A stretch of DNA of 44,427 nt, taken from positions 1 through 44,427 of IMG/VR virus record IMGVR_UViG_3300023172_000055; one strand, 5' to 3'. The first letter of the stretch is position 1. Every line of letters starts with the position of its first letter. Both the position numbers and the translations under genes were made by a program. Below the pieces are notes generated by a model. That model was given only the letters and a program-made list of their open reading frames with translations. It was not told the origin of the DNA and did no database searches. Of the stretch, positions 24,501 to 33,648 are shown in pieces. Source of the DNA: a virus.

Positions 24501-24508
24501 CAAAGATA
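24501..24508 (-). promoter_or_regulatory. possible Bacteroidota -7 element (TATCTTTG)
   Basis: On the minus strand the sequence reads TATCTTTG, matching TAnnTTTG. It lies 7 bases before the ATG of the 286-residue protein, so a transcript from it would be almost leaderless. No clear TTG -33 element is visible. Confidence 0.35.
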
Positions 24509-24510
24509 GT

Positions 24511-25266
24511 TTAAGGATATGACTTAAATATGCCAGCCTCAGCGCTAAAGAGCTCCACAGGCTGTGTGTTTTCATTCGTTAATGTAACCTCGCAGAAATA
24601 ACCCAGTGTTCCATGTGATTCTGCTTGAGGATTTTTAACATAAAATATATAGTTTCCCGGAGATGGAACGGGCCCGGCTGTGGCATCCACTGTTACGGTT
24701 GTATAATCTGACGATACACTAACAACATCGCCGACCAACAACTCTTGGGGCGTTGAATAAAAGTAGATAGCATCTCCATTGCTAATCATCGTTCCGACAT
24801 TGAATCCGAAATCAATTTCATACAGGCTTCCGCCAACATTGGTAACGCTAACCGCAGTTCCAATGCCATTGACGGAACGCTGCTTTAGATTAACTACATT
24901 CTCATGCGCCCTAATAAAAGCAAAGTATGAGCCTTCTTTAAGTTCAAACCATCCGCTCTCAATAACACCAGTCTGCAAATCGGTAACCGCCTCGGCTTTC
25001 CATGAGTCGTCAGACTCAAGGGATATAGTCTTGAATACTTTATTCTCTGTTGGCGATTGATTGAACACCGTAGTTATTGAGCAGTTTGGAGAATTGTGAA
25101 CGCCATAAAACTCACCGCGACTTTCATTGGTGTGGTGTTTAAATATATTACCGCCATTGAACGTATACAGATTATCACTCATTCCAATAATATATTCTGG
25201 AATGTAGGAATAAAATGTGGGAAATCCCTTTACGGATGGGCTATAAGATAGTGTTTTATCGCTCAT
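24511..25266 (-). CDS. hypothetical virion-associated protein, 251 aa
   Basis: A 251-residue beta-rich protein. The N terminus (SPSVKGFPTFYSYIPEYIIGMSDNLYTFNGGNIFKH) resembles proteins found next to the stabilisation/nozzle protein in Bacteroidota short-tailed phages. The middle contains short strand-turn repeats (SRGEFYGVHN, FELKEGSYFAFIRAH), and the C terminus (FCEVTLTNENTQPVELFSAEAGIFKSY) ends in an Ig-like strand pattern. The stop-start junction with the 1097-residue protein is TAATG, so the two are probably made in fixed ratio and may form part of the tail tip. Precise role unknown. Confidence 0.7.
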   Translation of the reverse strand: MSDKTLSYSPSVKGFPTFYSYIPEYIIGMSDNLYTFNGGNIFKHHTNESRGEFYGVHNSPNCSITTVFNQSPTENKVFKTISLESDDSWKAEAVTDLQTGVIESGWFELKEGSYFAFIRAHENVVNLKQRSVNGIGTAVSVTNVGGSLYEIDFGFNVGTMISNGDAIYFYSTPQELLVGDVVSVSSDYTTVTVDATAGPVPSPGNYIFYVKNPQAESHGTLGYFCEVTLTNENTQPVELFSAEAGIFKSYP

Positions 25267-28200
25267 TATAGACAGGTTATTTCTAGTTGATACTGAGCAC
25301 CAGCTCCCACTGATATAATTCTAACGGTTGCATTTTCTGGGAAGGCTGTAGATTTACTTACGGCCATACTTCCAGATGTAGTGACAGCACCGCTAGATGT
25401 TGTGGTTCCATTGTATATAACTTGGAACTCAATGGTTCCAGCAATAGGACCAATCGTCCACACAAGATTAAATGAGCCTGTGGCATCACCAAGGGCAAGC
25501 GTGAACTCAGTCACCTCGTCAGCTCCGATGTTTGTATTAATAAGAGTGCCACATGGGACTACCGTTGGAGTCCACTCAACAGCGTCATCCGCTTTAATTG
25601 AAAGGACATATTCATCTAGGTATGGGTCATATCCACCGAGCTTCTGTGAGCGCGGAGAGTTGTTAAACTCATCTCTAAACCAAGAGCCCATTCCGTATTC
25701 GGATACAACCTCAAGTGTTTCATTATTATAGCTAGAGCCACTGAGCTTAAGGACTGCCCCTCTGGTCACGTCGGTGAAGAACTTATCCTTACCAAATGAG
25801 GCAAAGCTTTCGGGGTTCTGACTGATGCCATACTCCTCGAGTCTAGCAATCTGAGTACCAAGAACTTCCGGAACAGAAGTGATGGCTCCGCCCGCAGCGG
25901 CATCAGACAATAAGTTCTTGCCCGCAAGTACATAAGATATCTTATCCTCCTGAAGAACAAGGATGTCTGTCTGTCTTCCGTGAAGCTTTTGAATAGAGGC
26001 GAATGAGCGCTCCAAATCCTTATAGTTGACAAGGGCTGTGTTGAACTCGTTAAGCTTATTGACGTTGGTGTCAGCGTTATAGATGCCACTGTATATGACG
26101 GACGCAAAACGATGCGCCTCTATGTAGTCCTCTTCTGCAACAGCGCTGAATCTGTTTCCTATAACAACAGCGCTAGATGTTATTCCATCTGAATACCTAT
26201 ACCCTTCTACGCCATTTCCAAAAGTATAGCAATTGAAGAAGTCCAAATTAGATATTGCTGGCTGCGATGGTCCTTGGTTCAAGACATTACCCCTATGATA
26301 TCCTCCAACAATTTGAAATGATTGAGAGCTCTCATAGTACAGTTCATCATTCACTGCCTCCGCTTCCGTTTCAAAAGCTATGAACGTATTAACGGAGCCT
26401 CCGAGTGAAAACTTGCCAGCGTTTATCTTCATATATAAACCATCGGGAGCTCCAGAAATAAAGCCATCTGGTTGATACTGAACATCAAGAACGTCAACAG
26501 TTACCAATGACGAAACTGGTCCGTTGGTGTCAGTCTTTACTGTCAAACTATCCCCGGGCTTTGGAAGCAACTGGTTCTGGCCCTCAAGAAGAAACCAGTA
26601 CTCATTGCCCATCGCTACCGTATTATAAAACTCACGGCTATATACAATGTTGTAATTGCCTTTGGATGGCTTTATAGTGTACTTATATGTCGTTGCCCAC
26701 TTGGGGGGGAGGTGGTTTATTCTAGTCCTAATAAAGTTTTTGCTTGATGATGTATTAGGTCCGAAGAATGTGCTGTTGGTTTCACAAATAACAGACGTTG
26801 AGTTTCGTCCAAACTCATCCATGTATATGATTCCAATATCGTATCCCGTATTGCTGTGCAAACTGTTAGCTTGGTCTTTCTTGTAAAAAACAGAAGAGAC
26901 GGATGTGGCTGAAAAATACTGAGCGATATATCTAGTGTATGGCGCCGTATCGTTCGCCCGAACAAACTTAGTTACAGGAAACTGGAATGATATAACATCA
27001 CTAGCGGCAACTGAAGCTGTAATTATCGGAGTCGATGCTGCCGTAGTGCCATACTCTTCTTTTACCCATGGTCCACCGGGAGGGGTTGCGGTATCCACTG
27101 GGTTTGGTACAGCACACTCAAATATGTCCGTCCAAGTCAAGCCCGTGCATATAGTATCTACTGGCTGTATGTTTACAGCTGTCCCTATGGTATCCTGAAA
27201 ATGCGTTGAATTCCAGAAGTCATACGCTGTAGCATAATTTGCGTCAGCCGTTATAACAAACCTTATACTAAATGGAGTCATGGGGTTCAACGTTACCGAT
27301 GTTCCCACGGCCGTTGTTGCCCCTAAGTCAAAATTTATATCCATGTAGAAAACGTCTCCCTCTTCTATGGATACATTACTAAAGTCTACCTCAATGATTG
27401 AGTCTGGAACGGGTACTGGAGGTGCAATATAATATGCGCCTCCATTATTCGTTGAATCAGTAAGGCCATCGGCAAGGATGGATTCACTAATTGGCTCTAC
27501 GGTATAGTCAATGGTTATTGGCTGATTATCAGAATCAACAATATCGTATCCATCTACATAGTTTCCAAATGTGACGCGATTCCCCATAATGGTTTGCGCC
27601 TTTGCTAAACGCGGCACATTGTCATACACCCTTAGCAACTCACTTTCTGGAAGCGTAGTGTATATTTTGTTTGCCGAAAACTTGACAGACACACTGGCGT
27701 TATCTGCCCATCCCTGCTCATCCTTATCAAACTTCTCAATTACATTAACAATGTTTGAGTCATTAAGCTTAAAGCAAACATCTATGCCAACTACTAGGTC
27801 GGAGCCAGTATTTATTGTAATCTCAGCAGCGTTAAATAAGCTAGACATTCCCGTATTGGTTACGGTGTCGTCATCAAGCTCAAAAACACCGGGCACAAAT
27901 GCAGCATTAGAAAATTGAGACAATGCGCTATACTCCCCATCTTTATACTTATATCTGTACGCAAAACATACAAATCTGGTATCTATAAAATTCTCAAATC
28001 CCCCTGCGGTAAGTGTTGTTACTACAGGAGAGGCCGACGGAGGTGCGGTTATCAATGCAATATCTGCCTCAGATATTTGGTCAACGCCAGCCACGGGAAA
28101 GGGGTAGTGTCTATTGACGTTAATCTTTCTTGGCTGATTGTAGTTGTCGGTCCACAAAAGCAGGTCATCTACAATATTGACCCCCGTGATTAAGTATTGT

Positions 28201-28559
28201 GGGTTGAAGTTTAAAACAGACGTAGATATAACGTGGTATGTCAGTGCATCAATAACCTCATTATAGGATACAATCATATCAACGCCATCTACCGGAGAGT
28301 GAACAAACCAGTAAATAGTCTCAGTTGAATCGTTTTGAATAGCGCCAATACACACAGCGCTGCTGCTTAGTGCCGAGCCGTTATACTCGAGGGTAGTTAG
28401 TTGGGTGTTACCCCTTACGTTTTTTACAGAACCAACATTGGTGCCCTCAACAGAAGATACCTCCACGTTGAGTGCATCAACGTACTCTCCGTTGGGTATG
28501 AGCCTCTCATCAAGGCTCTTGTTCATGCGACCCTTTATAAAGTTGTTCTGTACGTTCAT
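25266..28559 (-). CDS. tail stabilisation / nozzle-like protein, 1097 aa
   Basis: A 1097-residue beta-rich protein. The start (VQNNFIKGRMNKSLDERLIPNGEYVDALNVEV) is the hallmark N terminus of the stabilisation-type proteins of Bacteroidota short-tailed phages, which correspond in function to P22 gp10 and T7 gp12. The middle holds beta-propeller-like blades with AGKxIYxxxxxD style turns (LLLWTDNYNQPRKINVNRHYP near residue 140). The C-terminal 80 residues (TNIGADEVTEFTLALGDATG...) look like a small Ig-like domain added to the core. It should form the tail nozzle below the ring proteins encoded just upstream in transcription order. Assignment rests on N-terminal pattern and position. Confidence 0.75.
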   Translation of the reverse strand: MNVQNNFIKGRMNKSLDERLIPNGEYVDALNVEVSSVEGTNVGSVKNVRGNTQLTTLEYNGSALSSSAVCIGAIQNDSTETIYWFVHSPVDGVDMIVSYNEVIDALTYHVISTSVLNFNPQYLITGVNIVDDLLLWTDNYNQPRKINVNRHYPFPVAGVDQISEADIALITAPPSASPVVTTLTAGGFENFIDTRFVCFAYRYKYKDGEYSALSQFSNAAFVPGVFELDDDTVTNTGMSSLFNAAEITINTGSDLVVGIDVCFKLNDSNIVNVIEKFDKDEQGWADNASVSVKFSANKIYTTLPESELLRVYDNVPRLAKAQTIMGNRVTFGNYVDGYDIVDSDNQPITIDYTVEPISESILADGLTDSTNNGGAYYIAPPVPVPDSIIEVDFSNVSIEEGDVFYMDINFDLGATTAVGTSVTLNPMTPFSIRFVITADANYATAYDFWNSTHFQDTIGTAVNIQPVDTICTGLTWTDIFECAVPNPVDTATPPGGPWVKEEYGTTAASTPIITASVAASDVISFQFPVTKFVRANDTAPYTRYIAQYFSATSVSSVFYKKDQANSLHSNTGYDIGIIYMDEFGRNSTSVICETNSTFFGPNTSSSKNFIRTRINHLPPKWATTYKYTIKPSKGNYNIVYSREFYNTVAMGNEYWFLLEGQNQLLPKPGDSLTVKTDTNGPVSSLVTVDVLDVQYQPDGFISGAPDGLYMKINAGKFSLGGSVNTFIAFETEAEAVNDELYYESSQSFQIVGGYHRGNVLNQGPSQPAISNLDFFNCYTFGNGVEGYRYSDGITSSAVVIGNRFSAVAEEDYIEAHRFASVIYSGIYNADTNVNKLNEFNTALVNYKDLERSFASIQKLHGRQTDILVLQEDKISYVLAGKNLLSDAAAGGAITSVPEVLGTQIARLEEYGISQNPESFASFGKDKFFTDVTRGAVLKLSGSSYNNETLEVVSEYGMGSWFRDEFNNSPRSQKLGGYDPYLDEYVLSIKADDAVEWTPTVVPCGTLINTNIGADEVTEFTLALGDATGSFNLVWTIGPIAGTIEFQVIYNGTTTSSGAVTTSGSMAVSKSTAFPENATVRIISVGAGAQYQLEITCL

Positions 28560-28560
28560 G

Positions 28561-29484
28561 TTACTTTATCCACTTATCTTGACCACGCAAATTCATAAGC
28601 AATCTTCCGGGGTGGATGTTGCTAATTCTAATCTTGGCATTGCGCAACAACGCCGTCTTTTCCTTGCGAGCTCTATTGACAATGTATTCTTGCACTCCAA
28701 GCTTGGAGGACAGGATGGCATATCTAATGTATGCGTAGATGTAATCTTCGAATAGCTTGTTGACCGTAATCAAAGAGGCGTCACCGCCCTCCATGCCATC
28801 AGAAACATACTCAAGGATACAAACCTTGTTGTCCATTCCTGAGCTGAAGTTTATAACGCCAGCCTTCTTGTCTATTCTAAATGTGGGATTAGCGTTTGCC
28901 GTCTCCGTGTTAAGACCATACCACCCTCCAATGCCGTATTCAAAATACCAAGAGCCATTATAGAACCAACCTTCCTGCCCATCAAAAGGACTTCCCTCAT
29001 TGAGGTATATGCTCTTCTGCTGTCCCGTAATTCTATCGTAGTCGATGTTTGAAAAAGTGGGCTCAATAATGTTGCCGCTTTGGTCAAACAATATCTTGCC
29101 GCTTCCGTCCTGAAGGTATGCCTTTGCGCTATTGAGCTGGATATTTTCTGTTAGCGGGAATATGACGCCATCTTTGTACATAGAGATGCGCACCCAGTTT
29201 ACGTAATCGGAAGGCAGAACAAACCTAAGTTGACTATCTACGCTCAGTTCAAGAACCTTAATTTCTTTAAATGCGTCATAGTTGAGTTCCTGAATGCCGC
29301 GCTTGGCGTGAAACAAAACCTGATATCTATTTGTATTATTCACGAGCTCGTGATTACCCGCATAGATAAGCATGAAGTTGTTTACAATATCCTCAAGGCT
29401 AACATACTGATAGGTGCCCCAGTTGGCATCATCAGGAGAAGAGCCACTGTTCGCATAATATTGATACTCGGTTAGGTATGCCAT
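28561..29484 (-). CDS. ring/adaptor protein of the short tail, 307 aa
   Basis: A 307-residue protein starting MAYLTEYQYYANSG with NWGTYQYVSLEDIVNNFMLIYAGN, a sequence typical of the conserved neck/ring proteins near the stabilisation protein in crAss-like and related Bacteroidota phages. Residues 35-75 are helical, as in gp4/gp11-type adaptors. A beta domain follows (LRFVLPSDYVNWVRISMYKDG), and the C-terminal helix (YIVNRARKEKTALLRNAKIRI) is basic. It probably joins the portal to the nozzle. It is followed after one base by the 1097-residue gene. Confidence 0.78.
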   Translation of the reverse strand: MAYLTEYQYYANSGSSPDDANWGTYQYVSLEDIVNNFMLIYAGNHELVNNTNRYQVLFHAKRGIQELNYDAFKEIKVLELSVDSQLRFVLPSDYVNWVRISMYKDGVIFPLTENIQLNSAKAYLQDGSGKILFDQSGNIIEPTFSNIDYDRITGQQKSIYLNEGSPFDGQEGWFYNGSWYFEYGIGGWYGLNTETANANPTFRIDKKAGVINFSSGMDNKVCILEYVSDGMEGGDASLITVNKLFEDYIYAYIRYAILSSKLGVQEYIVNRARKEKTALLRNAKIRISNIHPGRLLMNLRGQDKWIK

Positions 29485-29487
29485 GGT

Positions 29488-30189
29488 TTATTGTTCGCTA
29501 GCGTTTTCTTTTTGTTCCTCTGCGTTTCCAAATGTATAGATATCGCCCTCTCTTACTGAGATGCCAGCGTATTGCAAAATCAAATTGACCAACTCAGGTT
29601 CATCCGTGGCTGGCAACTCAAAGTCTTGATAATCAAGGGCTGACTGGTTGAATACAGGCTCGCCATTTACGAGTGTGAAATAAGTCCACTTGGGGTCCTG
29701 AGGATATCTTATGTAAAACGCAGTGATGTCCGTTGCTCCATTGATTGTAGATGGCTGAATTTCAATATTGTTGCCACGCTGCACATACAATGGGAATGTT
29801 TGCGTAGGCGCCATAAGCGTAGAGGACATATATCGCAACTTGCTCTCAGCGATAGGCTCAACAATCTTTGTTGTTGGATTGTATTGTACTACATCTAAAA
29901 GGTAATAATCAGCTGGAAGCGCGTAAGAGTTTCCAGATACCTGAGTAAGTTGGGCTGATTCAGAAAAGGTAGATATGACCTCCTCATACTGTTTGGTTAT
30001 ATCGGCCAATCCAGTACCAGACATACGGGCGTTCTCCTTGTTAATCTGATTGTTATACTTTTGAAAGTACTGCTCAAAAATATCTAACTGAGCCTGCTTT
30101 GCAAACTGGTTAAAATCAGCCGGAGAGATGTATCCGTAGTTATTTTTATTTATTACCGACAGCACGGTATTGCGCACTGAATCTATCAT
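29488..30189 (-). CDS. ring/adaptor-like protein, 233 aa
   Basis: A 233-residue protein with a helical N-terminal part (SVRNTVLSVINKNNYGYISPADFNQFAKQAQLDIFEQYFQKY) and a beta domain containing YALPADYYLLDVVQYNPTTK and PLYVQRGNNIEIQPSTI. This helix-then-beta layout with a LPADYY motif occurs in a paralogous position to the 307-residue protein, whose equivalent text is LPSDYVNWVRI. The two may be distant relatives that stack as successive rings. The acidic tail (EEQKENASEQ) is probably disordered. It begins the tail operon, just after a terminator and a possible promoter. Confidence 0.75.
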   Translation of the reverse strand: MIDSVRNTVLSVINKNNYGYISPADFNQFAKQAQLDIFEQYFQKYNNQINKENARMSGTGLADITKQYEEVISTFSESAQLTQVSGNSYALPADYYLLDVVQYNPTTKIVEPIAESKLRYMSSTLMAPTQTFPLYVQRGNNIEIQPSTINGATDITAFYIRYPQDPKWTYFTLVNGEPVFNQSALDYQDFELPATDEPELVNLILQYAGISVREGDIYTFGNAEEQKENASEQ

Positions 30190-30204
30190 ATGCCAACTTT
30201 TTCA

Positions 30205-30212
30205 CAAAGATA
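30205..30212 (-). promoter_or_regulatory. possible Bacteroidota -7 element (TATCTTTG)
   Basis: TATCTTTG on the minus strand lies 15 bases before the ATG of the 233-residue ring gene and immediately after a strong terminator. This is where a new tail-module transcript would have to begin. No clear TTG is seen 19-21 bases upstream, where the terminator sits. Confidence 0.5.
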
Positions 30213-30215
30213 GAT

Positions 30216-30244
30216 AAAAAAAAGGGGCCGCTATTCGCAGCCCC
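30216..30244 (-). terminator. rho-independent terminator
   Basis: On the minus strand an 8-bp stem GGGGCTGC/GCGGCCCC, with one T-G wobble and loop GAATA, is followed by eight T. It lies 26 bases after the stop of the 247-residue gene and directly before the tail module. Confidence 0.88.
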
Positions 30245-30270
30245 TCTCCAACACTAAAACACAAAACAAC

Positions 30271-31014
30271 TTACTCTAGGTTTCTATCCAATAGCTTGAT
30301 AGTCTCAATACCCTCGTCACTTTGTAAATATGAAGATACAATAAACTGGGGGGACTCTCCGTGTGGAATGGTCAACATTTTAGATTTGTTGCCGGGTAAA
30401 TTAAAGTAAACGTCTCTGTTGTTATTACGGAGTCGCAACAATCCAGAATCGAAATACTTAATAACCTTGCCCTGAAGGGACAGCAATGGGTCATTTAAGA
30501 CATCCAAAAAGTCCATTGGTCTGGTCTTGGCATACACAAGGACATCGCGCTTAAGTTCTGCGGTCGTCATCTTATCAACGCTAGAGCCAATCAACACTCT
30601 AGCAACAAGCTCGAGCATTTCAATATCCATAGACTTAGCCTGAATCAAGGCCTCAACCTCCATGTCAAGTCTTTCCATTTCTTGTATCGCATCCTTTTCA
30701 TTGTCTAGCTCAACGTAAATAGAGCCGTTGCTAGGATGCAATTCTAAGAAATGCTGCAAGACCGGGTTGGTTTTGGGGACGTGAAGAAAGCCATTCTCAA
30801 AGATAATGGGTTCCAATACCGCATTGCCATCCTGCTCATCCTCAAACGGAGAGCGTTGGTTGCTGGCATACCGAAGTGGTCGGTTGCTTTGTCCATCAAA
30901 ATAAAGGAGTGGTTTTCTTCTCGTATTACGAGATGCCAACATCAAGGTTAGCGGTGCGTTCTTACGCTTGAGAACATACGACTTGTCTTTAGTCGCTACA
31001 TATTCTTTTGACAT
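30271..31014 (-). CDS. hypothetical protein downstream of the capsid gene, 247 aa
   Basis: A 247-residue mixed alpha/beta protein. The N-terminal half has KNAPLTLMLASRNTRRKPLLYFDGQSNRPLRYASNQ and a strand-rich segment. The middle is an acidic helix (ELDNEKDAIQEMERLDMEVEALIQAKSMD), and the C terminus (LLRLRNNNRDVYFNLPGNKSKMLTIPHGES) is beta. It is a stand-alone cistron between two strong terminators, right after the major capsid gene. This suggests a head component or head-completion factor made in its own amount. I recognise the style from related phages but not a named family. Confidence 0.7.
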   Translation of the reverse strand: MSKEYVATKDKSYVLKRKNAPLTLMLASRNTRRKPLLYFDGQSNRPLRYASNQRSPFEDEQDGNAVLEPIIFENGFLHVPKTNPVLQHFLELHPSNGSIYVELDNEKDAIQEMERLDMEVEALIQAKSMDIEMLELVARVLIGSSVDKMTTAELKRDVLVYAKTRPMDFLDVLNDPLLSLQGKVIKYFDSGLLRLRNNNRDVYFNLPGNKSKMLTIPHGESPQFIVSSYLQSDEGIETIKLLDRNLE

Positions 31015-31033
31015 TTGATATGATTTAAGTTTT

Positions 31034-31065
31034 AAAAAAAAAGGGGGAGGGAAGAACCCTCCCCC
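31034..31065 (-). terminator. strong rho-independent terminator after the capsid gene
   Basis: On the minus strand a perfect 9-bp stem GGGGGAGGG/CCCTCCCCC with loop TTCTT is followed by nine T. It lies 19 bases after the major capsid protein stop. It is the strongest terminator in the window, as expected behind a highly expressed gene. Confidence 0.93.
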
Positions 31066-31084
31066 ATTGGAATCCGATTAAGGA

Positions 31085-32497
31085 TTAGTCTTCGAACAAT
31101 ACGAAGTTGTTAGCACCCAAGGTACAAACAGCACGCTCAGACAAGAAGTGAACCTCCATGGCATCCAAGCTAGAGGTAGCAGCACCACCAGCAGAGCCAG
31201 TCATCCAAGTCTTGTAGCGACGGTCTTCCGTTTCAGAAGCACGATAGCGAACGTGCAAGAAAGGACGCTTAGCGTTCTTGCCAAGGATTTGGTCGTAAAC
31301 GGTCGTAGAACCAGCAGGAACCAACAAGCCGTTAATCTTACCACCATACAATCCACCGCGCATCGTGGGGTCGTTCAAGTATTTCCAGTCGGTCTTGTAG
31401 AAGTCATAACCGCGACGGAAGCCTTTGAAGCCGAGGTTCAAAGCCATAGTCTCGTCGTTGTCAAACAAACCGTAAGAAGTACCGCCCGTACCGTAGCTGT
31501 TTTGAGCAGCCAACATATCGTCAACGTCAAAGCCAAACTGACGGTTCAAGAAGATTACGTTCTCCTCGATAGCGCCTTGCTTGTCCAAACGCTCGATGAT
31601 GGTATCAAACTCAGCAAGAGTGGAGGGGTTACCACCTGACCATACGTTACCACGCTGGCCTACAACATAGAAGATACCTTCAGAGCCCTTGTTACCAACG
31701 TCGCCGGTAGCAGCAATAGCACCTGAACCAGTCTCAGCAGGAACTGCTTCAACCATAGCGGTCTCCAAGTAGTCTTCAAAGCGCAAGCGAGTCTCGTGCT
31801 CAGACTTCAAATACCACAAGTAACCAGCAGCGCCGTTCTCCGTGGTAACCTCAACCCACCCGATTTGAGCCATGTCAGAACCAGATACAGCGTACTTGTC
31901 CTTGATGATGATGGGGCTGTTCTCGAAGATTTCGTCGTCAGCCTCGAGGCTTCCGCTCATGCCTTCGGTGCCCTTCTTGAACTCAGAACCGTAAACAAAC
32001 AAAGAACAAGCCGTAGCAGCAGCAAAAGTCTGACCGCCTGCCTCGTAGTATGCAACGTCAATAGTTCCAGCGCCAGTGTCTACAGCAGTAACAATAGCCT
32101 TGTTGGAGTTGTTGGCCGTAGCGTTCTGAGAAACCATGATGGTTTGTCCAACGCGAATCGCAATGCTACCGGAGCCGGGAACAAGCGTGTCGTTGATGGT
32201 CAACGTAGCCGTGTCAGCCGCAGCAGATGCAGCAGAAGTTACGTTGGTGTACTTGGTGTGCAAACGACCCTGCTCTGCCCATTTGATAAGGTCAGAGTTA
32301 GAGGGCATTTCTGCACCTACCATGCGCAAGAAAGATGCTATAGTACGGTTACCATAGCGCTCGAACTCCTTCTCGTAGGTATCGGGAAGATACTGGTTCA
32401 AGAAGTCGAAGTTCGTGATGTAGTTGGTGCTAAGAAGCACCTGCTCAGCACTGGGCTGTAAAGCGTAGCCGGGTACTGATTGTAATGAACCTGCCAT
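31085..32497 (-). CDS. major capsid protein
   Basis: A 470-residue protein in the classical position after portal and scaffold, with a strong terminator behind it. The N terminus contains LLSTNYITNFDFLNQYLPDTYEKEFERYGNRTIASFLRMVGAEM, as in capsid proteins of crAss-like and related Bacteroidota phages. An alanine/threonine-rich insertion near residues 90-165 (SAASAAADTATLTINDTLVPGSG...) looks like an added beta domain. The main body (residues 180-470) has helices and strands compatible with an HK97 fold. Codon use is markedly GC-biased and regular, as expected for a highly expressed gene. Long antisense frames here follow from that bias. Confidence 0.85.
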   Translation of the reverse strand: MAGSLQSVPGYALQPSAEQVLLSTNYITNFDFLNQYLPDTYEKEFERYGNRTIASFLRMVGAEMPSNSDLIKWAEQGRLHTKYTNVTSAASAAADTATLTINDTLVPGSGSIAIRVGQTIMVSQNATANNSNKAIVTAVDTGAGTIDVAYYEAGGQTFAAATACSLFVYGSEFKKGTEGMSGSLEADDEIFENSPIIIKDKYAVSGSDMAQIGWVEVTTENGAAGYLWYLKSEHETRLRFEDYLETAMVEAVPAETGSGAIAATGDVGNKGSEGIFYVVGQRGNVWSGGNPSTLAEFDTIIERLDKQGAIEENVIFLNRQFGFDVDDMLAAQNSYGTGGTSYGLFDNDETMALNLGFKGFRRGYDFYKTDWKYLNDPTMRGGLYGGKINGLLVPAGSTTVYDQILGKNAKRPFLHVRYRASETEDRRYKTWMTGSAGGAATSSLDAMEVHFLSERAVCTLGANNFVLFED

Positions 32498-32517
32498 TTT
32501 TTGTCAGATTTAAAGGG

Positions 32518-33594
32518 TTATTTTTTTCTTATTTTAAGACCTCTTCCAGAATCTGGAGAGAGGGATGCAACCTTGAATCCGCCTTTGCTAACGGTTTGTG
32601 GAGATTGTCTAACGTCCATATTAATGTTCTTAGACTTTCTAGACAAATCGTCAACAGCGTCAGACATGCCCTGTTCGTAGAAGAACTTGGCAAATCTTTC
32701 TGGATTCATGGCTACGGCCAAAGCCTTGTGGTATGCGCCGGCGTTTTCAATTAGACCATCTTCATTAGTAAACTTCTTAAAGAAATTCATAATATCAGAT
32801 TGCGCCTTCTTTAGTTCCGCAGCTTCAGCTGGAGAAAAGTTGAACGTCTTATCGTTGACATTAAATTCAAAACCTTTGAACCCGTCACCGAAGACCTCAT
32901 CTGTCTTTCGCTGAAACCATTCGTATCGTTTCTGATTCTCCTCCTCGACACCCTTGGCATTTGACATATATTCTCTATAAGCTTCGAGCTCTTCTTGGCT
33001 GACTCCAGAAGTGGCATCCGTACTTGACTCAAGTGGCGCTTTATACTTCTCTCGTTGTTCCTTAAAGTGCTGCTTAGCTTTTGCGAGCTCTTTTTTCTTG
33101 GCTAATTTTTTACGCTTAACATCAGCCTCATCGTCCAAGTCCTCATCGTAATGAAACTTTTCGTTTAGCATGAACTCAATATCTTCCGAGTCTAAGTCGG
33201 ATTCAATTGCGGCGTAATAGTTAGCCAATAATTCGTCTGGGTCTTTGTCATCTATGTTCTCGTTTAGTCTAACGAAATCATTGATACCTCGACCCGTTTC
33301 CTTTTTGTACTTAAGATAGGCTGCGACATCCTCGGGAAGTTCTGAAGATTCTTGTCTGACTTCAATTAAATCGTCTAGCGATTTAATCTCTCTGCCGTAT
33401 CTGTTTCCAATAAATGAAAGAACGTCTTCCTCTTTTAATTCTTGCGTTGACTCTGTCGTTGTCTCTTGTGGTTCAACAACTTCGTCTTGTTGTGATTGAT
33501 TCAGCTCAGCTTCATGCTTATCCAAAAGTTCTTGCTCGACCTCTTGGACAGACTTGGCTTCAATAGAACCAACCTCTTTTACCTTAAATTCCAT
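32518..33594 (-). CDS. putative scaffold protein
   Basis: A 358-residue very acidic and charged protein (E/D/K/Q rich), with helix-forming stretches such as EVEQELLDKHEAELNQSQQDEV near the N terminus and KRKKLAKKKELAKAKQHFKEQREKYK in the middle. The C terminus is basic (SLSPDSGRGLKIRKK), typical of scaffold proteins that bind the inner surface of the capsid. It lies between portal and major capsid genes, the usual scaffold position. No protease motif is visible. Assignment is by composition and position. Confidence 0.75.
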   Translation of the reverse strand: MEFKVKEVGSIEAKSVQEVEQELLDKHEAELNQSQQDEVVEPQETTTESTQELKEEDVLSFIGNRYGREIKSLDDLIEVRQESSELPEDVAAYLKYKKETGRGINDFVRLNENIDDKDPDELLANYYAAIESDLDSEDIEFMLNEKFHYDEDLDDEADVKRKKLAKKKELAKAKQHFKEQREKYKAPLESSTDATSGVSQEELEAYREYMSNAKGVEEENQKRYEWFQRKTDEVFGDGFKGFEFNVNDKTFNFSPAEAAELKKAQSDIMNFFKKFTNEDGLIENAGAYHKALAVAMNPERFAKFFYEQGMSDAVDDLSRKSKNINMDVRQSPQTVSKGGFKVASLSPDSGRGLKIRKK

Positions 33595-33610
33595 AGATTT
33601 GATTTTGATA

Positions 33611-33618
33611 CAAAATTA
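33611..33618 (-). promoter_or_regulatory. possible Bacteroidota -7 element (TAATTTTG)
   Basis: TAATTTTG on the minus strand matches TAnnTTTG and lies 16 bases before the scaffold start, between a terminator-like hairpin overlapping the portal stop and the scaffold ATG. It could give the scaffold and capsid genes their own strong transcript. No clear -33 element is seen. Confidence 0.45.
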
Positions 33619-33622
33619 TAAC

Positions 33623-33648
33623 AAAAAAATGAACCCTTATCTGGGCTC
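33623..33648 (-). terminator. terminator-like hairpin overlapping the portal stop codon
   Basis: The minus strand reads GAGCCC-AGATAA-GGGTTC-A followed by seven T. The 6-bp stem contains one G-T pair. The TAA stop of the portal gene lies within the loop. A ribosome finishing the portal would cover the stem, so translation could influence termination. Confidence 0.65.

Noticed and set aside
31796-32461. 221-residue + strand frame antisense to the major capsid gene
   Set aside because: It is the mirror of a strongly codon-biased gene. The translation is S/R/V-rich with no fold-like pattern, and the sense frame fits the capsid position.
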